Part shown: positions 42,365 through 53,800 of the stretch, piece after piece
Position numbering within the stretch: the first letter of the stretch is position 1
Layout: each line of letters begins with the position of its first letter
Source of the DNA: Adiantum capillus-veneris
Lineage: Eukaryota; Streptophyta; Polypodiopsida; Polypodiales; Pteridaceae
Direction: 5' to 3'
Assembly: GCA_014529385.2 (NCBI GenBank)
Contig: CM043958.1
Span: 124,052,817 to 124,116,816 of the forward strand
Length of the DNA: 64,000 bases
The notes under the pieces: generated by a model
What the model was told of the DNA's origin: nothing
The model's database searches: none
What the model saw: only the letters and a program-made list of their open reading frames with translations
Position numbers and translations under genes: made by a program

Positions 42365-43627
42365 TGTCACAAGACGGGCACCACGTGCCAATAGAAAAGA
42401 GCAGACTGAAGTTCCAAGGTTGTAAGGTACGTAGTATTCGGTACGTACTGTACGTTGTACTGTATGGATTGGGCCATAAGGTACGTAAAATTCGTAGTAT
42501 ATTTTTTAAAAGCTAAAAATACAAAGAATTTCAAATTTATATACAACCTATCTAGTTTAAAAACACTGCACAATACTTAAACATAGCCACAACTTTCAAA
42601 AAACACTTAAAATCACCCCACAAGTTAAGTAACCGCTAGATAACTCTGCAACACAATTAACGCACACTTCAAAGTTGAATACAAAACTTACAATCTTTCG
42701 CGAGGTCAGGACTCTAGAGTGCCTCCTTGCAGACTCCAAACACAAAGGGAGGGATGGAGGGAGGGAGGGAGGGAGGGAGAAAGAACCTTATCGGTGGCGG
42801 CAAATCCTTCCTTGGTCTCTGTGCAGACACTGTGCAGAGACTCTGTTCTACTCTCTGATTCTCTGTTGTGATAATAATAGTATAGGATAGGTGGACTTAT
42901 TAAAGGCCTCGCCCACCTAATCCGACCCCACGGGGAATAGGCACCGTCGGCGATTTTTTTTTTTCAGAGGTTTTTTTTTTTTTGGGTGGTACGTACGGAA
43001 TCGTACGGATACCGTACGCACGTACCGTATGGTACGGAACCATACCGTACGTACGTACGGAAACAACCTTGGTCCACTGAACAGACTTTTAGCACTTCAA
43101 TAACAACTGAACTGAGAGAGAGAGAGAGAGAGAGAGGCGACACGCAACACGAAGTGGCGGAATTCCACCCCAGAGAGTATTGGCCCCAAACCTTGGCGCC
43201 CCTTTCGGTATTTCTTTATATTGCATCAACATAGTACAAGCCGGTACTCCAGACTCTGCACCTTCTCCAGGAAGCATGCCAGAGAATGAGCCCATGGCCT
43301 CTTATTTAAAGGCCCTAGGCCCCAAAAGCAGTTTACAGGGAAAGCCCTCAAACCCAAAAGCATCTGGTCCAAAAGCCATGCCCAAAAAGCTGCCAGCATA
43401 AGTCACGAAAATCCATACAACTGCCACGTTATCAGCCAGCGTAAAACGCGAAAATCCGTACAGCCTGCCACGTCAACAGCCAACGTATTTTTTTCGGAAA
43501 TTTGCCACATCAGTTGTAGCTACGCAATTTTTGGAAATCTGTTGTTGCTTTTGCTTTTTCTAGGGTTTAGGCCCCTCGGTTGGTAGCTCCGTTCTTCAGT
43601 AGGTCGACACGTCAACAATTTCTTACA
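42365..43627 (-). mobile_element. G5 gypsy 3' LTR carrying a TIR element
   Basis: TGTCACAAGACGG to TTTCTTACA. The bordering TCTCCCCTTCTTG is a polypurine tract on the minus strand, so this is the 3' LTR of an antisense element. It carries GGCCCCAAACCTTGGCGCCCC near 43182 and is the same LTR family as 55-665. Net length without the TIR insert is about 600 bp. Confidence 0.85.
42412..43075. mobile_element. TIR (MITE-like, possibly hAT) element
   Basis: Ends CCAAGGTTGT (42414) and ACAACCTTGG (43072) are a perfect 10-bp inverted repeat extending imperfectly into GTACGTA. The flanks ACTGAA at 42405-42410 and 43076-43081 form a direct repeat of at least 6 bp (8 bp with two mismatches). The alignable LTR at 55-665 lacks this 660-bp block. 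Both ends are made of TACGTACC palindromes. No transposase. An 8-bp duplication would suggest hAT. Confidence 0.75.
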
Positions 43628-44605
43628 TCTCCCCTTCTTGACTCAAGTTAGCTAAAACAAAATTTCCGAGGGTCATTCTGAGGGACATTCAGTTTGCTCT
43701 TTTTGTTAAGGAGTTAGCTTCTTCTTTCGGCTCTTTTGATGAAGGAGTTAGCTTCTCCTTTCAGCTGTGTGATCAAGGAGTTAGCTTCTCCTTTCGTCCA
43801 AATCGGAACTCTTGATATTCCGTCGTAGTAAAATTAGCGATCACACCCAGACCGTATTGATCTTCCATGGGTGTCTTGATGCACTAAAATTACATACCCA
43901 GGCAATCTCATCCAATTGGGAATATTCAGTAATTGACACATCACAATGCAACACAAATGCTTACATATGCATGTTACAAGACACAACAAACAGCGCCGTT
44001 GAGCACTCCTTCGAGACAAACGGTCTGCGGTATGAAGCTACTGAACGACTACCTCGTCACTCCCCCCGCAAATAATTTAAAAAGGTCCGGGCCATGAGCT
44101 CAGAGGACTGTACAACCAAACGCTCCCCAGGCATCGGCCTGCGTCGTTCCGAGGTTCAAACAATACCAAAATAGTATTTCTCACTTCTCCACCCGGGAGT
44201 AAAATCACCATCATTGAAACCAGTATTTAAAACCAGAGTCAAACAATACAAATCGGCACCAAGACAGGTTTAAAACAGATAGCCGATACTTTCTTAAACA
44301 ATGTTCAAAAGTATCTAACTAGAAAAGAACTAGAGAGGCCATTCAGGGTTTTGTTTGGACAACCGAACTTTGAGGACAACGGGCTTGCCCTTATGCATCA
44401 CGGTGATGGTTCGGTTCCGGACGTGGAGAGTTGCATCATTCTTGACGTGCCAGGGCATGCCCAAGAGAACATCGCAATTGCCCAACTTCATAATGTGGAA
44501 ATCAGCTTTTCCATGATAATCTTGTATAGTCACTGGAAGTGCACCAATGAGCGGTACCACTTTCTGAGTTTGCCTCGTGGCTAGCTCAGCTTCAATTTCT
44601 CCACC
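43628..44605 (-). pseudogene. G5 internal fragment with protease
   Basis: Minus frame 44617-44330 reads ALPVTIQDYHGKADFHIMKL then GNCDVLLGMPWHVKNDATLH, matching the gypsy protease end region but distinct from G1-G4. RT, RNase H, integrase and 5' LTR are missing, so a large internal deletion occurred. 43706-43800 has three copies of an AAGGAGTTAGCTTCT unit. The join to LINE D is near 44605. Confidence 0.75.
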
Positions 44606-45960
44606 AAAACTTCCCAAGAAGGGCTCTGCTCTGTTGTGCTGGGTCCATGATCCCCAACCCCCCCTGAGGACAAGGTTGAGTGATGACCTGCCATGCTACT
44701 TTGGCCTGGGCTATCTGAGTGTCATGCCCTGACCAAAGAAAGTTCCTGATCAACCTCTCTATCTGGCTGATGCAGGAGCTGGAGAAGATCCAACAAGAAG
44801 TAATGTACCTCATAGTAGATAACAACACCTGGTTGGCCACTACAACTCTGCTTGCCAAAGAGAGTCGTGCCGAACTCCAATGTAGCAACTTCCTCCTTAT
44901 GAATAGGAGGAGGGGAGCGATCTGCTACTCAAGAGACAAGTCCAGGCCAACCTGATAGCCCAAGTAGCGAACTGCAGTCCCTGGGGGAATCCATCTAAAA
45001 CCCTCACCTGGTAGCCAATCACGCGTAGGAGCACTGCCAACCTAGAAAGCCACTGTCTTCCTCCAATTGATCAATGCGTGTGATGCACAACAAAAAGTCT
45101 CAAGAGCCTGTTCACACCTGTGCAAGTTGGCCTCATGGCCCTCCAAGTGCAAAGCTGAGTTGTTCGCAAACTTAGCATCCAATAGCTCATTGCCCCGAAT
45201 AGGGAGCGCTAAGCCACGTGGACCAACCTGTTGTGAAACCAAGAATCTGCTCATCGGCTCAGCATAGAAAAGAAAGAGGAAGGGGGCTAGAGGGAAGCCC
45301 TGTCTGATCGAGCGTGTGAGCATGAAACGATCTCCTCTACCTCCTGCCAAAAGCACTTGACTGTGTGCACGTCTATAGAGGACTGACACCCCTCTGATCC
45401 AAGCATATGAGAAGCCCATCCTACATAGAGTACCCTCCAAGAAGGCCCAGTCAACTCTGTTGTAGGCCTTCTCAAAATCGAGAAGAAGTATTACCAGATC
45501 CTCACCTTGGAGGCATGCGAGGGCAAACGTCTCCCAAAAAGCGAAGTTGTTGTCAAGGATACTGCGCTTCTTGACAAAACTTGTCTGGGTCCCATGTATA
45601 ATGCTCTCTAAAAGTGGTTGAATCCTCAAACTTAGAGCCTTGACTAGAATTTTGTAGGCTGAGTTGAGGATGGTGATGGGCCGCCACTGCCGAATCTCAT
45701 CCAAGGAGCCACCCTCCTTGGGAATGAGGTAGATCAAGCCCTCACTCATGCTGTCAGGCATCTCTCCTATGTGCAAGATGTATTGAAAAGCGTTGCAAAG
45801 GTCTGAGCCAAGCAAGTCCCAGTACTCTAGGAAAAAACTGGGAGTCGAACCATCCTCACAGGGACAACTACCTCGGGAAGTGCTCTGAGGGCCGCATGGA
45901 GCTCCTCTAACTGGAGAGGCAGCTCAAGCATGTGGCGCATCTCCTCAGTCATAAGACAAG
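44606..45960 (-). pseudogene. LINE D reverse transcriptase with altered active site
   Basis: Plant L1-type RT: IYLIPKEGGSLDEIRQWRPI, TILNSAYKILVKALSLRIQP, QTSFVKKRSILDN, LLLDFEKAYNRVDWAFLEGT, RSIRQGFPLAPFLFLFYAEP. The catalytic FADD reads FANN (both GAC to AAC on the element strand, near 45168). Frame 44888-44592 is the thumb/connection part (LRNFLWSGHD, WQVITQPCPQGGLGI). Inactive. Confidence 0.9.
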
Positions 45961-46182
45961 GCATCTGTGTCCAAACCTGCTCTCTGCATGCATCTTGATG
46001 CTCTGATTGAGGCTCTGTGACAGTAGGTCACGGTAAAAGTCACTAGCAAGTGCATGCATATCCTCTGGCCCTGAAGCAACTGACCCGTCAGGTCTCCTCA
46101 ATTGGCTGACACTGGTGTGCGCATGATGAGGTCCCACTACCTCAAAGAAAGACCCAATCACCTTGTCACCCACTTGAGTCCA

Positions 46183-47175
46183 CTAAGATGCCTGTCGATG
46201 GAAAGCAAACTTATGACGTCGCTCCTCCTCCCTTGCTGTAGCTAGGAGGGCCGTAGACTCCTGGAGAAAGAAACGACTAAGCTGAGCAAGTCCAGAGGTC
46301 ACTCTGTCAGCAGGCGAGTCCTGCGTGTCCAAGCCCTCTGTCCAAAGAGCCACCACTCGATCTCTGAGCTCGGAGTCCAACAAGATCCTCTCAAGGATGC
46401 GTCTCCTTTGTCTATCTGTCACCGTGAGGATCACTGGTGCATGGTCCGAATAAAACGTCCTAGCCAAGATGCAAACTGACCCACCCAAGTCACAAATGCG
46501 GTCACTAGCGTAGAAGTGATCGATCCTAGATAGATTCACTCCTCCTACTCTGCGATCAGAGCGAGAGAAAGCCAAGCTGTCAGGGGGTCTCACAAAACCT
46601 GAATGCTGCCAAACATCAGAAACCCTCACAGTCATACATAGCCGCTCCCAAGCTGCTAGCTCAGCCCCATGCACCGTGACATGGTCACCTCCAATCCGAT
46701 CAGAGGGGTCCTCCAACATGTTGAAGTCCTCCCCAACACACCACTGCTCTGCAAGCGGCAAAGACTCCACAACTTGAGACAAGAACTTTGCCCGTGCACT
46801 TGCCACATTGGGCGCATAAATGTTCAGGAAACCCATGAGGCAACCCTGAACCTGCATAGTAATCCACTGATCTCTGCCTGATACAATAATACCTCTGCCC
46901 ACAATGGCCTGCTGCAAAGAATCGGCAATAGTCATACATACCCCTCCCTGGATGCCTCAAGGTCCAAATGCCGTTGACCAAAACGTCTCATAGCGACCAC
47001 ACAAAATCTGACCACACCGTCTATTGCGGCTCTCACACGGATGATGCTCTTGTAGCATAACAATATCAATCTCACCACCCACAAGGTATCGCTGAAGCTC
47101 CTGATGCAGCCGATCCCTTTGACACGGAAACTGGGGCCCTCCTAATCTCTGCACATTCCATGAGATGATCCTCAT
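46183..47175 (-). pseudogene. LINE D ORF2 endonuclease
   Basis: ATG at 47175: MRIISWNVQRLGGPQFPCQR, then DIVMLQEHHPCE (LQE motif), FLNIYAPN, WCVGEDFNMLEDPSDRIGGD (GDFN altered to EDFN), SRIDHFYASDRICD and SDHAPVILTV. Shifts near 46950. AP-endonuclease fold of L1 elements. Confidence 0.88.
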
Positions 47176-47293
47176 GGAGTCAGTGAGAGAAAACAGATGC
47201 TACAACAACAGCCAACCTCGCTATCTTTTAGGCCCGTTTGGATGGGGAGTAATCCGCATCCAAACGACTTGTAGAAAAGCGCATCTGGAGTGA

Positions 47294-49002
47294 CTATCCC
47301 ACCCAAGCCCAAGCTGAGCGTGCAGCCTGTAGGGCTACATCCTCTGTCCAAGAATCCTCATATACAAATACATAGCAAGGAGGGCTTTGAGTGTCAGCAA
47401 ACAAATGCACCACAATGTGCCTGTAACCCGCTGCATCCGGTGGCATCACGCTGAACTTGGCAAGAGGCCAAAGTGTCTGTACTAGGTCTGTCACCCTTGT
47501 GTGGTGTGAGAACTCAGTAGCCTGGAGCCAGTCAAGAACTGTGTGCAGGGTCCACTACCGTTGTGTCCAAAGCCTCAATGCCTCGAGCTGCAAGAAAGAA
47601 AACGTGGACTTGAAAGCAAGCCTCCTCCAGGTCGAGAGAAGAGTCATCCAGGAACCGTGTGAAGCTGTAGTCGAAGAAGTCCCAGCGTCTACGAATGTCA
47701 AAGCTAGTCAAACCTCTAGGGATTGTTGCAAAAGGAGAAGTCTGCACCAGAAAAGGCGGCCTTAGATGGGGCTGTCCCTCCCGAGCCACACGGCTCGTAG
47801 TGAAAGCACTACCAAGAGATCGACTCGCGGCAGACGCATGTCCAGTCCCCTGTTTCTGAGGAGTGAGGGAGGGACTGGGTGATGAGGATGTGGGCCCCAC
47901 CGGGAAGAGATGAGGGACGGGAGGCGGGGATGAGGGAGGCAGAGCGGCGGCGTCTGAGGAAGGAGGAGGTGGAGGCGGAGGATCTGAAGTGGATGGGGCC
48001 TCCTCAGGTGGCTCCTGCTGAAGGGGGTCAAAGCAGTTCCCTATTGGAACCTAGTGCTGTTGAGCTGCAGGAGGTCGACCACTAGGGGGAGCACTGGGGC
48101 GAGCCCGTCGCTGTCGGCGTCGGCCAGGCACCTGCTGCCAGTCCTTAGCTGTCTGATCGCTGGTCTTTGTCGAGGTACCAGCCTGTGCGTCCCGTGTATC
48201 TGGCTGAAGGGCATGCTCAGCCTTGGGAGGCTGCGCATGCGCTGTGGGTCGAGATCTCTTGCGAGGACAGGCCTTTGCCAAATGGCCCATCTGTCTGCAA
48301 ATGAAACACTGATTCGGGAGACCCAAATACTCCACACTCTGTCTGATCCAACCCCCACTCACCCGAGGCAGCAGTATCACCTTCGGGAGGGAGTGCGTGT
48401 CTTGAACAAGAACCCGCACAATAGGTAATCTGCGGCCTTGGCCACAATTGAAGTTGCAGTGCATGGAGACTCTAGAACTGTTCCAAACATGGAACCAATC
48501 TTGGGGAGGAGAGGGAGGTACTCTCGCCTCAGGCCTGGGAAGCAGACCGAAATAGGCAAGTTGGCCTCCTCCTCAAGCACATATATAGTAGGGTCAAAAC
48601 CATGATGCCATCGTCTGAAGTAAGCTCGAGCTGCTCAGATGCCGAGCGGGCTCATCGAAATCACCTTGGCCGTCATCTCTGGGGACTTGAACTCTATCTG
48701 GTAGTACCCTCTCCCGAGGATCTGGACATCGGTGATCTTGCCCACATCGGAGAGAAGGCGGGCCTGAAGTAGATCCCGAACCTTGCCCCGACTGAGTGCC
48801 AATGATCTTGCAGATAACGGAAGTGGCTTGCAAGTGTTTCACTTCGGCCATCAAGCTCGCTTGCTCTTCTGGTGAGAGCAAGTCGAAGGGTTGGATCCGT
48901 GGTGTTGGGCGAGGGGGTTCCTGTAGAGTCCCTTTGAGGTGGAGTAGAAGCCGCCATTATGTGTTTGCTGCTGAATCGAGAAGGGCGGTGGTGACGAGAC
49001 AC
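47294..49002 (-). pseudogene. LINE D ORF1 with zinc knuckle
   Basis: Several frames. 48464-48051 has PNQCFICRQMGHLAKACPRK, a CX2CX4HX4C knuckle after the plant ORF1 stretch (GGWIRQSVEYLGL). 47900-47532 has RRWDFFDYSFTRFL. 47494-47294 ends the protein. 49002-48694 is the N-terminal part. This is the usual plant L1 ORF1 type and contrasts with A2 ORF1. Confidence 0.8.
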
Positions 49003-49101
49003 TCACAGCAGGCTGAAACACAGTCTACCTGCGAGCTGAGAACGTGACGTGAAGGGAGGATAAGGCTGGGAAAAAGGGGCGGGGGAGAGGGAGAGCACGA
49101 C

Positions 49102-49216
49102 CCCAAAAGTGCAAGTTCTAGGCGAAAGTCATTATGCAAAGGCACTTCATAAGAGGGCGGTGGAAGAGGCACCCCAAAAGTGCAAGTTCTAGGCGAAAGT
49201 CATTATGCAGAGGCAA
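49102..49216. repeat. 71-bp spaced direct repeat
   Basis: CCCCAAAAGTGCAAGTTCTA and the following 25 bases occur at 49102-49146 and 49173-49217, at the likely 5' boundary of LINE D. Confidence 0.8.
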
Positions 49217-49217
49217 T

Positions 49218-50708
49218 TCTGCCGCCCCTTGTTCACACTACCCAGTGGAAAAGAGAGGCTAGAAATGTTGAAATATTATTAAGAAAGCTGAAAGAACACA
49301 TTTGGAGTTCTTTTTGCATGCGTGGCAGCAAGTGGACAGCTTTTGCAGACGTGGAGGTTGGAAGAAGGGGGTCGGAAGAAGAAAGGGGGATTCTCTACCG
49401 TGAGCTGGCATGAGCCGCCGTCACATGGTGTGAACCCCTTTTCTTGCATGGCTTGCAACCATTGGTTGCTTTTCTGCACCCTTCTTCTGCCTCCGCCTAC
49501 TGTGAAACCACCCTAACTAAACCTCTGGAATCCATCGCCGTCGACGGTGGATTCGTGTGGTGTTGTGATGGGATTGGGCGGTGCTGCGGCAAATTTTTTT
49601 GATTTTTTATAAAATTGCCTTCTTGGTTAAATTGGATCACATTTATATGAAAAAGAAAAAGAGCCAGAAAGCTGTTGGAACTTTAACACTCCTATGGATT
49701 GCAGTAGATTCAAAAAGCCCTCCTGTGGCCTTGATTCCTTGGCCACTCCTTGCTGGAAATTTGGTCCTAAAAGTGAAATCGATGATAATGCATTTGGAGG
49801 GAGAGAGTTTCTCTACATTTGCAAAAAATGACCCATAGTCCCCTGGACCTACCTTTGCTGTCCTACCTTGCATTGATGCATTCCAACAGATGGCATCCTA
49901 GGCATGACACTCTTTGTTAACACATTGGTCTTTCATATGTGCAAGTCAATAGACTCTGTCAAGCACAATTATTTATCTCACCAACCCTTTGCTAATAGTG
50001 CCATCTTGGGCACTCACAAATCTTGAATAGTGTTAGATGCATAGGAAATGCAAGAGTAGACGAGTGCATCTAGAGACACCTTCTCCGCACTATTGTTGTA
50101 AACTACCTAGTGGTGTTTGGCTTTACACAATATGGCATATCCTCTAGTCAATGCAATCAAAGAGATGACATCGCTAGTAGAAAGCTCTCATCAAGAGCTA
50201 TATATGCTCTCTAAAGTAAATAACTTTTGGCATATTTGTGAAAAAAATAGGCAATGGGTGGCCAAGTGAACACTAGTAGTTCTTGGAATGTGAGATGTAG
50301 GATATGGCCAACAAAGGGAGTGTTCAATAAGCTCTTTGTTGTTTATAATGAATGTAGAATTGAGGGTCTTCATAAGATGTATTCTCTTTGACAACATGCG
50401 TAGGACAATATGCTCAACAATGGCGACCAAAGATTCTCTAGATTGTTTTTAATTGATGCAATAGAAGGGGCTACTAAAAGAGGAGGCCGTGCTTAGATGC
50501 CTGGCATGTATGCCAATGTGGTACACATTTTAAAGGACCGGATACATGCCCAAAAAGTGAAAGTTTTGACCATAATTTCTAACATTGACATTCTTTACAA
50601 CCACACTCACCTATTGATGTCTTGCTTGTACTGATGGGGTGTGAAACTCTAGGCTACATGACAATTTATTGGGATGGAGACATGACAAAGGATTTTACAC
50701 ATAATGCT
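49218..50708. other. Unassigned intron DNA
   Basis: AT-rich with no coding signal, terminal repeats or RNA gene that I can recognise. It lies in the last part of the giant POLH intron. Confidence 0.5.
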
Positions 50709-51090
50709 GCAAGAAGCTGAGAAGGTTTTGATTAGGGACAAGATTTTTCTCAAGCATGTAGTTACCCGCACCCTGTTATAACTTATAATAGATCTACGGC
50801 TTGCAACCCGTCTCTTTGTCGAGATAAAAAAATGGGGTAGCATTAGAGGTTGATGTTTGAGTGGACCAACCACACATTTATGTTGTAATGTGTGGCTCGG
50901 CAAGAAGCTCAGAAGGTTTTTATTAGGGACATGATTTCCCTCAAGCATGTAGTTACCTGCAACCTGTTATAACTTATAATAGATCTAGAGCTTGCAACCT
51001 GTCTCTTTGTCGTGATAAAAAAATGGGGTAGCATTAGAGGTTGATGTTTGAGTGGACCAACCACACATTTATGTTGTAATGTATCACTTA
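50709..51090. repeat. 191-bp tandem duplication, two units
   Basis: Units begin GCAAGAAGCT at 50709 and 50900 and are nearly identical, including AAAAAAATGGGGTAGCATTA. 51091-51589 is unassigned intron leading to the exon 5 acceptor. Confidence 0.88.
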
Positions 51091-51589
51091 TGGGTGCCAG
51101 GATTATCAAGTCATTCTATTAGTAGTAGAGCTAGCTTGAAACTGACAAATATAGTTATTACTTCCAAGGACTTATTCAAGAAGAAACAAGGCCAGCCTTC
51201 CCTCTAAATGAATCAGATGAGAATAAGAGATTCTTCATTTTATGGCATTGCAAAGTAATTTTACACATTCTACTTCTACTCACATTCAAAGAAAAAATAG
51301 ACTCATAAGATGCCTAAATTGAGCTATATGGTGAGTGGCTCAACAAGATGTGCATCCTTAATTAGATGTATGGCACGCTCAGTATTTTGTTTGCTCAAAA
51401 AAGTTCGCTCGGTGTTTGGTAAAACTCTAAAGTGCTTTATAAGGCTCTTTTACGATGTTCTTTCAACCTGTCCAACAACTTGAGCTCAAAGTTCTGCAAA
51501 AACACATCTTGATTTCCCTCCTCAAAGTGTTCTCTCTCTTTCTTGCATCTGTGAACTTTCACATTTACCGGTTGGGTTGTATGTTTCAG

Positions 51590-52178
51590 GATGTGGCTTG
51601 GTGTCTTGGCTGAGGAGTTGTCAGTCAGAATGTTGCGTGATGCAAAGGAAAATTATCGTCAACCTCACAACTTGCAACTTTATTATAGATCTGGAATTTC
51701 TCGACAAAGTGGAGATCATTCAAAGTCATGCTCTATGCCACACACAGTACTACAGTTGCTTGCTTCAGCATGCGTTGGAACTCCAAGAGTTTCTGCTGTT
51801 AAGCAGCAAGCTGGTCATTTTCCAGCCCTTTCCAGGAAGTGCAGTAGCAATCACAGCACTGAAGAAGTGCTCAAAACTTGTGAGGGGATCGAGCCTGATC
51901 AGTTGCTTCCTCTTTACATGGAACATGATTCTAGTAAGGCATCTCCTCCATCCAAGGACAATTTTGGTTGTCTTGGTGAAGAAACAAGGAGAACATCTCC
52001 TCCAGGTTGTGTAACGAATGTACATGATAATCATGGAACAGAAAATGAGGAGACATCCAAAGAGTTGTCCAATTTGCTGCAGCAAGTATCATTTCAGCTG
52101 TTTCAGCGACTGGAAGATGCCTTTCCATGCACACGTTTAGCCATTGCTGCAAGTGGTTTTCATGATGCACCTGCACAG
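51590..52178 (+). CDS. POLH: DNA polymerase eta, little-finger exon
   Basis: 589 nt: one base completing Arg, then MWLGVLAEELSVRMLRDAKE, the first helix of the polymerase eta little finger. LQLYYRSG and SKSCSMPHTV correspond to the DNA-contacting strands. A longer, low-complexity middle follows, then SFQLFQRLEDAFPCTRLAIA with ASGFHDAPAQ, the last strand and end of the catalytic core. The middle (about residues 60-150 of the exon) has no match I know and is longer than usual. Acceptor TTTCAG, donor GTAAAT. Confidence 0.88.
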
Positions 52179-52270
52179 GTAAATCTCTGTTGCTATAACC
52201 TTTGTATATGAGGTTACATTTTAAAATGTCTCATACTGAGAAACTTTCTTTGCTCTATGTTATTCTGCAG

Positions 52271-52666
52271 GGTTCTCAGTCAATCCAGCACTTTTTTGGT
52301 AATTCATTCCAAAGCCCTAAGGTGCCTCCCATAAAATCTTCTATAGAACTTGTGGGAGAGGATAAGCTTGCAAACAAGCGAAAAGGTTTGCTAAGGTATC
52401 TGAATGAAAGTACTGGTCCTAAAAAACCTTGTGTGTTACTCTGTGAGAGTGAAGGGCTAGCCTCCACAAGGAAAGATATGGAGAAAATTGTGCAAGTTGA
52501 ATATTCAAATAGTGCAAAGAACAATAGTCGCGAATCTCTGGTTGATCAAAATGCAAAGTTTTCAGTACAAGATGCAAGGCACGCTTTAGCAGTAGAGCCG
52601 GCATTAAGCTTGTCCAACCCTAATCGATGTCTTGAAGCCCCGGTGGACCAACAAGGTGCTGCATAG
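52271..52666 (+). CDS. POLH: DNA polymerase eta, C-terminal exon
   Basis: After a 92-bp intron it reads GSQSIQHFFGNSFQSPKVPP and continues to GAA then TAG at 52664-52666. SQSIQHFF resembles the non-canonical PIP motif at the end of the eta catalytic core (SxxIxxFF). The usual UBZ zinc finger and C-terminal PIP box are not encoded before the stop. A possible donor (ACAAG/GTGCTG at 52656) 11 bases before the stop could splice to exons outside the window, so the true C-terminus is uncertain. Confidence 0.8.
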   Translation, partial: GSQSIQHFFGNSFQSPKVPPIKSSIELVGEDKLANKRKGLLRYLNESTGPKKPCVLLCESEGLASTRKDMEKIVQVEYSNSAKNNSRESLVDQNAKFSVQDARHALAVEPALSLSNPNRCLEAPVDQQGAA

Positions 52667-52844
52667 CTTGGCCCTAAATACATTGGTTAATGCGTTGTTT
52701 TCACTTCTGACTTTGCTTAACAATTGAGTGTGATACTTGGTCTACTATATTAATACACGTGACCATGTTATGGATCAATTGATCAATTGAACATTTTTGG
52801 CACGTGTTCTGTATGTGTATGTAAATTATCTTTGTTTAACTATT

Positions 52845-53800
52845 AGAGAGATGTTTTATTAAACGTCTTCAAAAGGCCAAAATGACCTATGAGACCAAAC
52901 TGATACAAAGGTGCAAAAATAAAATGAAGAAAAGTGAAAGACTAAACTAAAAGATTAAAATCGTCAGACTGAAATCATCATCAACATCATGAATGACCGA
53001 GGATGCCCGACATTGGGCATCGTCCGAGAAAGTATTGCATCGATCGCTGAAGAGCTTCGTCAATGTCCGCGTGTGTAAATAGTCGTACTGGGCGTCTCCC
53101 ATGTCGTGCTAGAACAGTCCTGATTCTCTGATGGAGCCTCCGTCGATGTTGTGCTCGTTCCCGTAGACGTGGGCGTCTAGCTCTCCAGAGCTCAATGGCT
53201 ATGTCCACTATTATACCTATGGTAGAAGTGGGATTTGAAGTCAGCTGTGAAACATGCTCATTTGGATGATGAGTCCCTGCTCTAAAGAAGTCAGTGATCT
53301 CCCTCTGTGAATGTCTCCCACTGCCTGGTCTCCTCGAGAGACTCTCCCTGTGTCTGCGCAACTTTAGCAAAAACAACCCGAGGCATCTCTGATCCTGCTA
53401 TCTCATGACTCTAGCCAACGGTCCAAAGCCCTCTCTGAATAGACAGTGAAAGCGGCCTCATATCTCATAGTATACCGGACAATGACAAAATGTGATGTAA
53501 CTCTGTCTCTGGCTCTATATGACACAATTGGCATATCTTGGCTTCTGCTGGTACTCTCCTAAATCTGCCAATCTCAATCTCTAGCTGATGCGATGATGTG
53601 CGTATCTGACCAATAGCACATCGTATCTCATAGGATAAATGAGTGTCCATATAGGCCGGTCCGATCACATATCATCCTCTGTTAGTTGGAGAAGATGCTC
53701 TCTATAGAAAGCCATTCTCGTGCCCAACTCTTGTATCGGCTGTATCCATGTGCTTCTGGTATCTAGTTGAATCAAATCTTGACATATAAGTCTAGTGATA
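52845..53800 (-). mobile_element. LINE A3, 5'-truncated
   Basis: 3' end of the A family: short tail AGAGAGA (52845-52851), hairpin 52875-52887, frame 53376-52987 with QREITDFF (53284-53307) and an Arg-rich tail, and zinc-finger region in frame 53668-53465 (CQLCHIEPETELHH). The 5' break at 53800 abuts the tail of LINE B2. Confidence 0.88.

Larger units (their letters stand above)
41070..49170 (-). mobile_element. LINE D, plant L1-like, interrupted
   Basis: A different LINE from A/B/C. From the 5' side: ORF1 with CCHC knuckle, ORF2 endonuclease, RT and zf-RVT, then a 3' end with an A-rich tail (TTCTTTTTTTTCC on + near 41071-41083). Split by gypsy G5 (42365 to about 44605). The 5' boundary is approximate. 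Many frame breaks. Confidence 0.87.
5645..51589 (+). other. POLH: 45.9-kb POLH intron packed with retroelements
   Basis: Donor GTTCTC after ATCAG at 5645 and acceptor ATGTTTCAG ending at 51589. The phases agree (two bases plus one base). No polymerase segment is missing between the flanking exons when compared with the family, so no further exon is expected inside. Almost all identified contents are LINEs and LTR elements. The LINEs and G1, G3 and G5 are antisense to the gene; G2, the chromodomain element and LTR G4 are sense. 5645-6027 is plain intron with no feature seen. Confidence 0.8.
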
